This document shows positions 1 through 6,698 of a stretch of 24,118 nt of DNA, one piece after another. Both the position numbers and the translations under genes were made by a program. The notes below the pieces were generated by a model. That model saw only the letters and a list, made by a program, of their open reading frames with translations, did no database searches and was not told the origin of the DNA. Numbering within the stretch: position 1 is the stretch's first letter; every line of letters starts with the position of its first letter. The stretch is from DATJJW01 sp035491935 (lineage in GTDB: Bacteria; Pseudomonadota; Alphaproteobacteria; ATCC43930; CGMCC-115725). The DNA lies in contig DATJJW010000179.1 in assembly GCA_035491935.1 (NCBI GenBank), forward strand, positions 1 through 24,118, in the 5' to 3' direction.

Positions 1-414
1 GCCGCTCTGCACGGCTCGTCGCATTACGATCTGCCGCTCGTCCTGCGCTGGTTCACTGCCAATATCGGCATCCATCATATCCATCACTTGAGCAGCCGGA
101 TTCCTTATTACCGGCTGTCCCGCGTTCTGCGCGAGCATGCAGCCCTGCGCGAGGTCGGCCGGCTCACATTGGTCGGAAGCCTGCGGTGCGTGCCGCTCGC
201 GCTGTGGGATGAAGAGCGGCGCCGCTTGGTCTCGTTCCGGCATGTCGGGAAGGCTGAGCGATGCGTCCGATCTGCTTATGTCGTTGGCAAATATGACGGC
301 GCGGATAGCAATAAACCAGATGCGCTACCATGTAATACGGCATGGCCAAAACTTCACCATATACCGATGCTACTTATTGCATTGTCACATCGGCTGATGG
401 CTCATTTGCCGTAA
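1..414 (+). CDS. Fatty-acid desaturase, C-terminal fragment (5' end outside the window)
   Basis: The frame is open from base 1 to the TAA at 412-414, so only the last 137 residues are visible. The segment around residues 21-32 (NIGIHHIHHLSS) carries the third histidine box HxxHH of membrane fatty-acid desaturases. It is followed by RIPYYRL, typical of the acyl-lipid omega-6/delta-12 group. These di-iron enzymes insert a double bond into acyl chains in the inner membrane. The family-like sequence ends near residue 80 (ALWDEERRRLVSF). The last ~50 residues do not look like desaturase and overlap the next gene by 73 bases in another frame, so the tail may come from a lost stop codon. The family call is firm; the exact regiospecificity is not. 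Confidence 0.85.
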   Translation, partial: AALHGSSHYDLPLVLRWFTANIGIHHIHHLSSRIPYYRLSRVLREHAALREVGRLTLVGSLRCVPLALWDEERRRLVSFRHVGKAERCVRSAYVVGKYDGADSNKPDALPCNTAWPKLHHIPMLLIALSHRLMAHLP

Positions 415-569
415 GAGTGAGCATTCCTGATAGCCATCCGACGTTAGTCACGACGTTCACCACGGAGGAGAGCGCGGAAGCTTGGATCGCGACACATAAG
501 CGCCGGGTAGAACAGCGGAATTCCGCCCCGCGCGGGTTTTGGGCAGCGCGCTCCAAATCCAGCTCTTGA
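342..569 (+). CDS. Small conserved hypothetical protein (75 aa)
   Basis: The ATG at 342 opens a 75-residue frame ending in TGA at 567-569. The protein starts MAKTSPYTDATYCIV and contains a SHPTLVTTF-TEESAEAWIATHKRRV pattern. This resembles small alphaproteobacterial (rhizobial-type) unknown proteins that I recall, with a short beta-rich N-terminal part and an amphipathic helix near the end. No catalytic motif, signal peptide or membrane segment is visible. It overlaps the 3' tail of the desaturase frame in a different phase, which argues that one of the two is not translated as drawn; the protein-like composition favours this one. Function unknown. Confidence 0.55.
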   Translation: MAKTSPYTDATYCIVTSADGSFAVRVSIPDSHPTLVTTFTTEESAEAWIATHKRRVEQRNSAPRGFWAARSKSSS

Positions 570-596
570 ACCGGCGCCGACCCTTGGGAGGCATTG

Positions 597-755
597 ATGG
601 CGTTTAAGCCAAATTACCGTTTCGAGCGCAATGAACGCAATCGGACGAAGCAATTGAAAAAAGAGGAAAAGCTTCGGCGGCGCGAGGAACGGAAATCCGA
701 GCGCGATGACAACACTGAAAATGCCAATGAGCCGGGGTTACCGCCGGAAGCTTGA
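597..755 (+). CDS. Small highly charged conserved protein (52 aa)
   Basis: The ATG at 597 follows a good ribosome binding site (GGGAG at 586-590) and the TGA is at 753-755. The product starts MAFKPNYRFERNERNRTKQ, followed by a Lys/Glu/Arg-rich helix (KKEEKLRRREERKSE) and a short acidic tail. This start is a recognisable pattern in many short alphaproteobacterial unknown proteins. The charged heptad-like run would form a single alpha helix, possibly a coiled coil or a nucleic-acid or ribosome contact, but no role is established. It lies 27 bases after the 75-residue gene and probably shares its transcript. Confidence 0.65.
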   Translation: MAFKPNYRFERNERNRTKQLKKEEKLRRREERKSERDDNTENANEPGLPPEA

Positions 756-765
756 GCAAGCTTCC
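746..765 (+). terminator. Hairpin at the stop codon of the 52-aa gene
   Basis: A perfect 8-bp inverted repeat (GGAAGCTT, loop GAGC, AAGCTTCC) spans the TGA stop at 753-755. It is followed by a moderately T-rich stretch (766-782) but no clean T run. It could act as a weak intrinsic terminator or protect the 3' end of the transcript. Confidence 0.4.
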
Positions 766-1026
766 TTCGGGCCGTCTTCTTCCTCACGCGATCGCCGACA
801 CCAAGCCCGTCAGTCCAAGGGATCCACGGATAGCGAGCCGTGCGGCGCGCCGCGCCGACGGTGGGCGAAGCCGGAAAAGTTGGCTCGGGCCGCCCGATAA
901 GTCCCCTTCAGCCCGGACATGGATGTCTCAACCGACGGGCACGCGCTCCTGACATTTGAAACCAATTTGTCGAAGTCCCTGTTGAGCTTCCGTCCGGTGG
1001 TTCGGACGATAATAACGGAGGACATC
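756..1026. other. Intergenic region upstream of the membrane microprotein
   Basis: I see no convincing gene in these 271 bases. They hold the second arm of the 746-765 hairpin, a candidate EcfG-like promoter (958-983), and a 6-bp perfect stem (CGTCCG at 991-996, CGGACG at 1003-1008) that would lie in the leader just ahead of the ribosome binding site of the 25-residue gene. Confidence 0.5.
958..983 (+). promoter_or_regulatory. Candidate EcfG-like (general stress) promoter
   Basis: GAAACC at 958-963, a 16-base spacer, then TGTT at 980-983. The EcfG consensus of alphaproteobacteria is GGAACC, 16-17 bases, CGTT, so each element has one mismatch. A start near 990 would give a leader of about 35 bases before the ATG at 1027. 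The match was made by eye and could be chance. Confidence 0.3.
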
Positions 1027-1104
1027 ATGGGACGCGGCATTCTGCTCTGGCTTCTAGGCATTCCCTTGCCGATCGTCATCCTGATCATGATCTTCTGGCA
1101 CTGA
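1027..1104 (+). CDS. 25-residue membrane microprotein
   Basis: The ATG at 1027 lies 6 bases after a GGAG site (1017-1020) and the TGA is at 1102-1104. The product begins MGRGILLWLLGIPLPIVIL and is almost wholly one hydrophobic helix ending FWH. It is too short for usual gene callers, but the sequence is typical of a conserved family of single-helix peptides that I recall from proteobacteria, where it often sits beside stress or membrane genes. It lies 10 bases before the 294-residue membrane protein, whose own GGAGG site overlaps this stop region, so the two are probably co-translated. Function unknown; a partner role in the membrane is possible. Confidence 0.65.
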   Translation: MGRGILLWLLGIPLPIVILIMIFWH

Positions 1105-1114
1105 GGAGGCAGGC

Positions 1115-1999
1115 ATGGACCCTGTTACCCATAGCTCAATGCCTGGTAGTGTCGCGGCGGTCGAGACATCAACCTCCGCGGTATCTTGGGGAGCCATCTT
1201 CGCCGGCGCATTTACCATTGTGGCCGCAAGCCTCATCCTGCTGGCCATCGGTACAGCCCTGGGCTTCAGCACCATGTCCCCTTGGTCAGGGCATGGCGCT
1301 TCGGCGGCGACACTGACGGCAATGACGGCCGTCTGGCTTATCATCGTCCAATGGCTGTCGTCTGCGCTGGGCGGCTACATTTCTGGCCGCCTGCGGACGA
1401 AGTGGACGGGTGTGCATACCGACGAGGTTTTCTTCCGCGACACGGCGCACGGCATGCTGGCCTGGGCGGTCTCGGCCGTCATCGGCACGATAATTCTGTC
1501 CGGTGCCGTCACCAGCGCCATTGGCCTCGGCGCCCAAGCAGGCGCTACTGTCGCAAGCGGCGCGGCACAAGGCGCTTCGGCGGGTTTGGCCGCGAACGCC
1601 CAGCGGTCTTATCAGGTCGACACGCTGTTCCGGCCGAATCAGTCTCCGAATGGAGGGGGCGGGGCGCAGCCGCAGAGCAATCCGCGGGACCAAAACGCGG
1701 AGGCGGGGCGTATCCTGGCGGTGAGTGCTGCCCAAGGAAACATCTCGAATGCCGATAAGGCGTATCTGGCGCAGATGATCGCTTCCCGCACAGGCATCTC
1801 CACGGATGACGCGCAGAAGCGCATCGACGCTGTCGTCGCCCAGGAAAAGGCTACGGCGGACAAAGCCCGCCAAGTTGCCGACGCCACCCGAAAAGCTGCG
1901 GCTGCGACAGCTCTTTACGTCGGTCTATCGATGCTGGTGGGTGCTTTCATCGCGGCGGTGTCGGGTGCGATCGGCGGGCGCCTGCGCGACCTGCCGTAA
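1115..1999 (+). CDS. Conserved integral membrane protein of unknown function (294 aa)
   Basis: ATG at 1115 with GAGGAGG at 1103-1109; TAA at 1997-1999. Hydrophobic segments lie at about residues 24-50, 67-88, 112-136 and 265-288. Between the third and fourth is a long soluble part with an Ala/Gly/Gln/Asn-rich stretch (~140-190) and an Ala/Lys/Asp-rich helix (~235-262). The motifs SWGAIFAGA, GGYISGRLRTKW and HTDEVFFRDTAHG are shared with rhizobial-type membrane proteins often labelled 'PhnA-like', a name that says nothing firm about function. The C-terminal GAIGGRLRD resembles a repeat of the GGYISGRLR element, suggesting an internal duplication of a membrane hairpin. It forms a tight pair with the 25-residue peptide. 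Confidence 0.75.
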   Translation: MDPVTHSSMPGSVAAVETSTSAVSWGAIFAGAFTIVAASLILLAIGTALGFSTMSPWSGHGASAATLTAMTAVWLIIVQWLSSALGGYISGRLRTKWTGVHTDEVFFRDTAHGMLAWAVSAVIGTIILSGAVTSAIGLGAQAGATVASGAAQGASAGLAANAQRSYQVDTLFRPNQSPNGGGGAQPQSNPRDQNAEAGRILAVSAAQGNISNADKAYLAQMIASRTGISTDDAQKRIDAVVAQEKATADKARQVADATRKAAAATALYVGLSMLVGAFIAAVSGAIGGRLRDLP

Positions 2000-2012
2000 T
2001 TTCTTCTCGAAA

Positions 2013-2034
2013 CTCTTCCGATGAGCCGGAAGAG
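2013..2034. terminator. Hairpin between convergent genes
   Basis: A perfect 8-bp stem (CTCTTCCG / CGGAAGAG) with loop ATGAGC lies 13 bases after the stop of the membrane protein and between two convergent genes. There is no strong T run on either strand, so it is a plausible but weak terminator. Confidence 0.4.
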
Positions 2035-2102
2035 CATCGAAAATCAAAAGGCTGCTAGTCATCCCCAACTGGCAGGGGGCGAGGGCGACGGATTGACGGG
2101 CA

Positions 2103-3038
2103 TCAGTCCTCCTTGCCCATCTCGGCCAAGGATTTCAGCTTGGCATCCTTGGCGAACGTGTCGGCCCGCTCGCGCCAGGCGGTGTCCGGCAATTGCTTCA
2201 GCGACGGCCGGAGCTCGACCAGATCGGCGACCCAGTCCTGACGCTCGGCCGTGGCGCGGGCCATGAAGGGGACGAGCCCCGTCTCGGCGATGGTTTCGGC
2301 CGCCTCGCGCATCTCGGCGGCGCGGCGGCGGCCATGTTCGACAACGCGGCCGATCTTGTAGCCGGCGAACCATTCCCAATCGATGCCGGGATAGGTCTCG
2401 CGTAGCGAGGCCAGCATGGCGTCCTCGACGCCATAGAGCCGGGCGGTGGTCATGCATTCGACCGCCAGCGCCTCGAAGCCCTTGACCATGATGCTGCGGC
2501 ACATCTTGAGTGCCGAGGCCTTGCCGATCTCCGTCTCGCCCAGGGTCATCTTCATGCCGCTGGGCTCCAGCAACGCCTTGAGTTCGGCGGCCCGTGCACC
2601 GCCCAGCACCATCGGCACCTTGATGCCATAGGGCGCGATCGGCGCCATCACCGCCGCCTCGACATAAGATGCTCCGGACGCCTCGATCGCCGCCGCATCA
2701 TGGCGCTTGGTCGAGGGCGAGACGGAATTGACGTCGAGGAAGAACTGTCCCGCCACCATGTAGCTGCCCGCCAGCTTGGCGACATCATAGGCCGAGCTCG
2801 CCGTGACAGCGGAGATCACCGCCGCGGCACCCCTGGCCGCCTCCGCGGCAGAGGCACAGGCTTGCACGCCCAGTTCCTCGGCCTTGTCGATCATCGGTCC
2901 CCGCGTCGCGGGATCGTCCATCAGGATGTCGTAGACGGCCACCTCATGCCGTCCGGCCGCGACCAGCCCCTTGGATAGGGCGGTGCCGACCTCGCCGAAG
3001 CCGATCAGCGTGATGCGGGTGGTGTTCTTGGCGGTCAT
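2103..3038 (-). CDS. NAD(P)-dependent beta-hydroxyacid dehydrogenase-like protein (6PGDH fold, DUF1932 C-terminus)
   Basis: The 311-residue protein opens with a Rossmann motif ITLIGFGEVGTA (G13, G15, G18). It has the family signature DVNSVSP (~102-108), where substrate binds, and a Lys (K178, in ASALKMCRS) at the position of the catalytic lysine of 3-hydroxyisobutyrate/6-phosphogluconate dehydrogenases. The C-terminal half resembles the DUF1932 helical domain. It would oxidise a small 2- or 3-hydroxy acid, or reduce the matching oxo acid, in the cytoplasm. The start at 3038 has a strong GAGGAGGGA site. It is divergent from the binding-protein gene and may belong to the same catabolic block. 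The substrate cannot be told from sequence. Confidence 0.8.
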   Translation of the reverse strand: MTAKNTTRITLIGFGEVGTALSKGLVAAGRHEVAVYDILMDDPATRGPMIDKAEELGVQACASAAEAARGAAAVISAVTASSAYDVAKLAGSYMVAGQFFLDVNSVSPSTKRHDAAAIEASGASYVEAAVMAPIAPYGIKVPMVLGGARAAELKALLEPSGMKMTLGETEIGKASALKMCRSIMVKGFEALAVECMTTARLYGVEDAMLASLRETYPGIDWEWFAGYKIGRVVEHGRRRAAEMREAAETIAETGLVPFMARATAERQDWVADLVELRPSLKQLPDTAWRERADTFAKDAKLKSLAEMGKED

Positions 3039-3384
3039 GCTCCCTCCTCACGTCCGGACACTGCCCCCGCGATCTGGGCGGCCGATTTCTCATGAGGGGC
3101 AATCTAACACCCCCCGTCCGGCGCGATTTCATAGATTCTCGGCGGCCAACCATAGATTCCGGTAATGGCCGGACCGTCCTCGGCCATGCCCATAAATTAG
3201 TCGGAGGGGACAGTTTCTGGCCGCTTTCTAGGCTCCGGCGTGGATTGGTGTGATCTGGCCTCTTCTATCCTATTGATTTTGCTTCCACTCCATTGCGGCT
3301 CCCAACTTGGCCCGGCGCTTGCTCAAGGTCGGTATTAATAATTTTTCCATCCGTAATAACGGCCTTTGCTGCGGGAGATAATCG
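3039..3384. other. Divergent intergenic region with tandem repeat
   Basis: These 346 bases separate the minus-strand dehydrogenase from the plus-strand binding protein, and no gene is seen. They hold an 8-bp palindrome GTCCGGAC (3052-3059), two copies of CATAGATTC 21 bp apart (3130-3138, 3151-3159), and an AT-richer stretch (about 3330-3360) with a small palindrome CCGTAATAACGG (3351-3362) close to the binding-protein start. Base composition is less GC-rich than in the neighbouring genes. Confidence 0.5.
3130..3159. promoter_or_regulatory. Tandem direct repeat, possible operator
   Basis: CATAGATTC occurs twice, at 3130-3138 and 3151-3159, exactly 21 bp apart. That is two helical turns, so both copies face the same side of the DNA. 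They lie about 90 bp upstream of the dehydrogenase start. No matching regulator gene is present in the window. Confidence 0.35.
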
Positions 3385-4389
3385 ATGGGTATGAGGGCAA
3401 GGTTTGGTTTGGGGCTCTGCCTGGGCTTGGCGCTCAGCGCGTTCACAACGGTCTCCAGCCATGCGGCACCGCTCAAAATCGGCTACAGTGACTGGCCGGG
3501 CTGGACGGCGTGGCAGGTCGCGATCGACAAGGGCTGGTTCAAGCAGGCCAATGTCGACGTCGTCTTCAACTGGTTCGATTATTCCGCGTCGCTCGACGCC
3601 TTTTCCGCCGGCAAGATCGATGCGGAGCTGATGACCAATGGCGACGCCTTGGTGATCGGCGCCGGCGGCGCCAAGAGCCAAGCCATCCTGCTGACCGACT
3701 ATTCCAGCGGCAACGACATCATCGTCGCCCAGCCGGGCATCAAGAGCCTGAAGCAGTTGAAGGGCAAGAAGATCGGCATTGAGGTCGGGCTGGTCGAGCA
3801 CCTCCTGCTGCTCTACGGCCTCGAGCAGCAGGGCATGAAGATCACCGATGTCACCCTGGTCAACACCAAGACCAACGACACGCCACAGGTGTTGGCCTCC
3901 GGCCAGGTCGACGCGATCGGCGCGTGGCAACCGAATTCCGGCCAGGCCATGCAAATGGTGCCGGGTGCCCGGCCGGTCTTTTCCTCGGCCCAGGCGCCGG
4001 GCCTTATCTATGACGAGCTGGGCGTGTCGCCGACGTCGCTGGCCGCCCATAAGGCGGAATGGGCCAAGGTCGTCCAAATCTGGGACAAGGTCGTGAAATA
4101 CATCAACGATCCCAAGACCCAGGACGACGCGATCAGGATCATGTGCCGGCTCGATGGCCTGACGCCCGAGCAGTACAAGCCGCTGCTGAAGGGCACGCAT
4201 CTGCTCGACCTTGCCGCCAACAGGAAGGCGTTCAAGACCGGGCCCGGCTTGGACTCCCTGCATGGTTCGTCGATCAATGCCGACAAGTTCAACGTCGACA
4301 ACGCGGTCTACAAGACCAGCCAGGATGTCGACAGCTACATCGATGCGGAATTGATCAGGAATTCGGAACTGGTCAAGGCCGCCCAGTAA
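3385..4389 (+). CDS. ABC transporter periplasmic substrate-binding protein (SsuA/NMT1-type)
   Basis: The 334-residue protein begins with a signal peptide: basic MGMRAR, hydrophobic core, and likely cleavage after SSHA near residue 27. The mature part starts KIGYSDWPGWTAWQVA, typical of the nitrate/sulfonate/taurine and thiamine-precursor binding protein superfamily. Further family patterns are KGWFKQANVDV, SLKQLKGKKIGIEVG and VLASGQVDAIGAW. It would bind a small organic ligand in the periplasm for an ABC importer. A GGGAGA site (3373-3378) supports the ATG at 3385. No permease or ATPase gene is next to it. Ligand unknown; the neighbouring catabolic genes hint at a carbon or nitrogen compound. 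Confidence 0.85.
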   Translation: MGMRARFGLGLCLGLALSAFTTVSSHAAPLKIGYSDWPGWTAWQVAIDKGWFKQANVDVVFNWFDYSASLDAFSAGKIDAELMTNGDALVIGAGGAKSQAILLTDYSSGNDIIVAQPGIKSLKQLKGKKIGIEVGLVEHLLLLYGLEQQGMKITDVTLVNTKTNDTPQVLASGQVDAIGAWQPNSGQAMQMVPGARPVFSSAQAPGLIYDELGVSPTSLAAHKAEWAKVVQIWDKVVKYINDPKTQDDAIRIMCRLDGLTPEQYKPLLKGTHLLDLAANRKAFKTGPGLDSLHGSSINADKFNVDNAVYKTSQDVDSYIDAELIRNSELVKAAQ

Positions 4390-4408
4390 GGTCGATCGGG
4401 TTTAGATA

Positions 4409-4460
4409 GCCCGCTTGTCGAGAGACAGGCGGGCCATTCCCCATTGGGGGCTGGTTTTTA
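4409..4460. terminator. Terminator between convergent genes
   Basis: An 11-bp stem with one wobble pair (GCCCGCTTGTC at 4409-4419, GACAGGCGGGC at 4424-4434, loop GAGA) follows the binding-protein stop by 19 bases. A second short stem (CCCC/GGGG, 4439-4449) is followed by TTTTTA at 4455-4460, whose last bases form the minus-strand stop of the methyltransferase. It probably ends transcription of the binding-protein gene. Confidence 0.65.
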
Positions 4461-5129
4461 TTGGGGATCCCGGACCGCGAACAGGGCGGCGCAGCCGACG
4501 ACCTCCAGATCGACCGAGCGGAAGCGCTCGCCCAATATGCGGGCCAGATCCTCGGCGCTGTCGCGGGTATTGGAAAAGATGCCGCGGTGGTTGTACTTGG
4601 CCATCAGCGCCCGGGCCGGCGCCGACCGTTCCACCCCGAGCGACAGCAATGTCGCGCCGAACATCGTGCCGCCGGGCGCCAGATGGGGCAGGAGGTGATC
4701 GAAGGCCGCCGCCTTGGTGGCGATCTCGCCCGGCAGGCAATGCAGGAGATAGCTGAGGCCGATCGAATCAAAGCGGCCGAGATCGAGGCCGATCGGTTTC
4801 AGGACATCGGCCCGATAGCGCGTGGGCCGGTAGCGCGCGATTCTGCGCGCAGCGGCCTCGATCGAGCTTTCGTTCAGATCCAATAGCCCGATCCGGGGCT
4901 CGGCGACGGGAAAGCGGCAATGGTCGAGGAACCAGCCGGTGCCGACGCCGACATCGAGATGAGCCGCGCCGGCATGCTTGTCGTAAAGCGCCAGGATGCG
5001 GCTGGTCGGGCAACGCCAGAGGAAGCGGTTCGAGAAGCCGAGCACGACATGATCGTAAAGCGCCAATGTCAGGGGCGAATAGACCGCCTGGCCGGCATGG
5101 GTATCAGCTTCGGGTAGGGCGGTGGTCAT
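4458..5129 (-). CDS. Class I SAM-dependent methyltransferase
   Basis: The 223-residue protein has the SAM-binding motif I AHLDVGVGTGWFLD (~56-69), an acidic residue at the end of strand 2 (GLLDLNESS), and motif IV-like FDSIGLSYLLHCLPG. The N-terminal YSPLTLALYDHVVLG...WRCP pattern is shared with a group of uncharacterised bacterial and fungal methyltransferases. It probably methylates a small molecule in the cytoplasm; the acceptor is unknown. It is convergent with the binding protein and divergent from the MFS operon, and a shared regulatory region (5130-5292) lies between them. Confidence 0.8.
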   Translation of the reverse strand: MTTALPEADTHAGQAVYSPLTLALYDHVVLGFSNRFLWRCPTSRILALYDKHAGAAHLDVGVGTGWFLDHCRFPVAEPRIGLLDLNESSIEAAARRIARYRPTRYRADVLKPIGLDLGRFDSIGLSYLLHCLPGEIATKAAAFDHLLPHLAPGGTMFGATLLSLGVERSAPARALMAKYNHRGIFSNTRDSAEDLARILGERFRSVDLEVVGCAALFAVRDPQ

Positions 5130-5292
5130 GGGATGCGCATCTCTGGTTGATGATTGGTAAGCTACCTTACTGGCTTGACGCTGACGATCGGAGGGTGTCT
5201 TCTAAGCGGCAAGGCGCCTATCTCCGGGCCGTCTCTTCCCAATATGGGAGTGACCGGCTCCAACGATAAAAAAGTGGGTGGGAGGCACAGGC
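5130..5292. promoter_or_regulatory. Divergent promoter region of methyltransferase and MFS operon
   Basis: These 163 bases must hold promoters for both directions. Two small inverted repeats are visible: GGTA-AGC-TACC around 5155-5166 and TCCCA-ATA-TGGGA at 5237-5249. Either could bind a regulator. No regulator gene is adjacent. GGGAGG at 5279-5284 is the ribosome binding site for the MFS gene. Confidence 0.3.
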
Positions 5293-6666
5293 ATGACGAT
5301 GGATGTCACGGATATCATCGATCGGCAGCACCTTGGAATCTTTCAGCTGCGCATCATCGTGCTGTGCGGGCTGATCCAGTTTTTCGACGGCTTCGACACC
5401 CAGATGATCGCCTATACCGCGCCGATGATCATGCGCGAATGGCACGTGCCGCATGCGGCGCTGGGCTCGGTCTTCGCTGCCAGCCTGCTCGGCATCACCT
5501 GCGGCACGGCTTTCCTCAGCCCCTTGGCCGACCGGATCGGGCGCAAGAAGGTGCTGATCATGGCGGTGACGATCTTCTCCGGCATGACGCTGATCATCGC
5601 CGCCGCGCGGAACATCGATATGCTGATGGTGATGCGCTTCCTCACCGGCATCGGCCTGGCTGCGGTCATCCCCTGCACCACCGTCATGGTCAATGAATTC
5701 GCGCCGCGTTCGCGCCGGGCGACCATGGTGACGATGATGTCGATCGGCTTCGCGGTGGGTGCTGCCGGTGGCGGCCAGCTCAACGCGATCCTGCTGCCGC
5801 TGATCGGCTGGCGCGGCACTTTCTGCGTCGGGGGATTCCTGCCCTTGATCCTGGTGGTGGCGCTGATGCGCTATCTGCCGGAATCCCTGCGCTATCTGGT
5901 GGTTCAGGGCGGACGCGAGGCCGAGATCGCCCGCGTCCTCAAGCTGATGGTGCCGGATCTGCGCCTGATGCCGGGCACCAGCTTCGCCATTCATCACGGC
6001 CCCGGCCATGGTGACGGCCAGCCGCGCCGTGCCCGCGTGCTCGAGTTGTTCACGCGCGAGCGGGTGGCGATCACCTTGCTGCTGTGGCTCGCGGTCTGCC
6101 TCAACCTGCTGACGATGAACTTCCTCAACAATTGGCTGCCCAGCGTGCTGACCGGCGCCGGTCTCACCGTGGCCCAGGCCGTGCGCGCGACGACTTTGTT
6201 CCAATGCGGCGGCATCGTCGGCGTGCTGGCCATGGGCTGGATCACCGACCGGATCGGGTTCTTCCCGGTGCTGATCATCTCCTTCGCGATGCAGGCGGTC
6301 GTCGCCTGCTCGATCGCGCTGGGTGGCGGCTCCATCCCTGTGCTGGTTGCGGCGGTGCCCGCAGCCGGGCTGTTCGTCATCGGCGTGAACAACATGCTCT
6401 CGGCCCTGACGGCGACGCTCTATCCGACCGCGATCCGTGCCACGGGCACCGGCTGGGCCAATTGCTTCGGCCATCTGGGCGCCATCACCGGTCCGGTGAT
6501 CGGCGGCATCCTGCTCGGGCTGCACTGGCCGATCGGCAATCTCTTCTTCCTGCTGGCGGCGGTGCCGGCGGTCGGCACCTGCGTCATGGCGACGATGGCC
6601 GCGTTCCGCGTCCGCCAGCAGCGTCTGGCCGTGCCGGTGGCGGAGCCCGCGCGGCAATCGGCATGA
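5293..6666 (+). CDS. MFS transporter, aromatic acid:H+ symporter (AAHS)-like
   Basis: The 457-residue protein has about 12 hydrophobic segments. FFDGFDTQMIAYTAP (~30-44) matches the DG(F/Y)D signature in helix 1 of AAHS carriers such as PcaK, BenK and MhpT. The loop 2-3 motif A, LADRIGRKK, is at ~78-86 and a second copy, ITDRIG, lies in the C-terminal half. It would import an aromatic or related carboxylate with protons. I chose the ATG at 5293 because GGGAGG lies 8 bases upstream; a GTG 15 bases earlier is in frame but lacks such a site. It is the first gene of an operon with a VOC protein and a hydrolase. Confidence 0.85.
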   Translation: MTMDVTDIIDRQHLGIFQLRIIVLCGLIQFFDGFDTQMIAYTAPMIMREWHVPHAALGSVFAASLLGITCGTAFLSPLADRIGRKKVLIMAVTIFSGMTLIIAAARNIDMLMVMRFLTGIGLAAVIPCTTVMVNEFAPRSRRATMVTMMSIGFAVGAAGGGQLNAILLPLIGWRGTFCVGGFLPLILVVALMRYLPESLRYLVVQGGREAEIARVLKLMVPDLRLMPGTSFAIHHGPGHGDGQPRRARVLELFTRERVAITLLLWLAVCLNLLTMNFLNNWLPSVLTGAGLTVAQAVRATTLFQCGGIVGVLAMGWITDRIGFFPVLIISFAMQAVVACSIALGGGSIPVLVAAVPAAGLFVIGVNNMLSALTATLYPTAIRATGTGWANCFGHLGAITGPVIGGILLGLHWPIGNLFFLLAAVPAVGTCVMATMAAFRVRQQRLAVPVAEPARQSA

Positions 6667-6698
6667 ATTTTTGAAGTCTTGTACGGAGTAGCCAACCC

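Noticed and set aside
3181..3250. Possible insertion-sequence end (GGGGACAGTTTCTGGCCGC-like stretch)
   Set aside because: No second inverted repeat, target duplication or transposase fragment was found nearby.
5218..6657. Long open frame on the minus strand opposite the MFS gene (479 codons)
   Set aside because: The product is rich in His, Gln, Asp and Arg with no family resemblance, as expected for the antisense of a GC-rich membrane protein gene.
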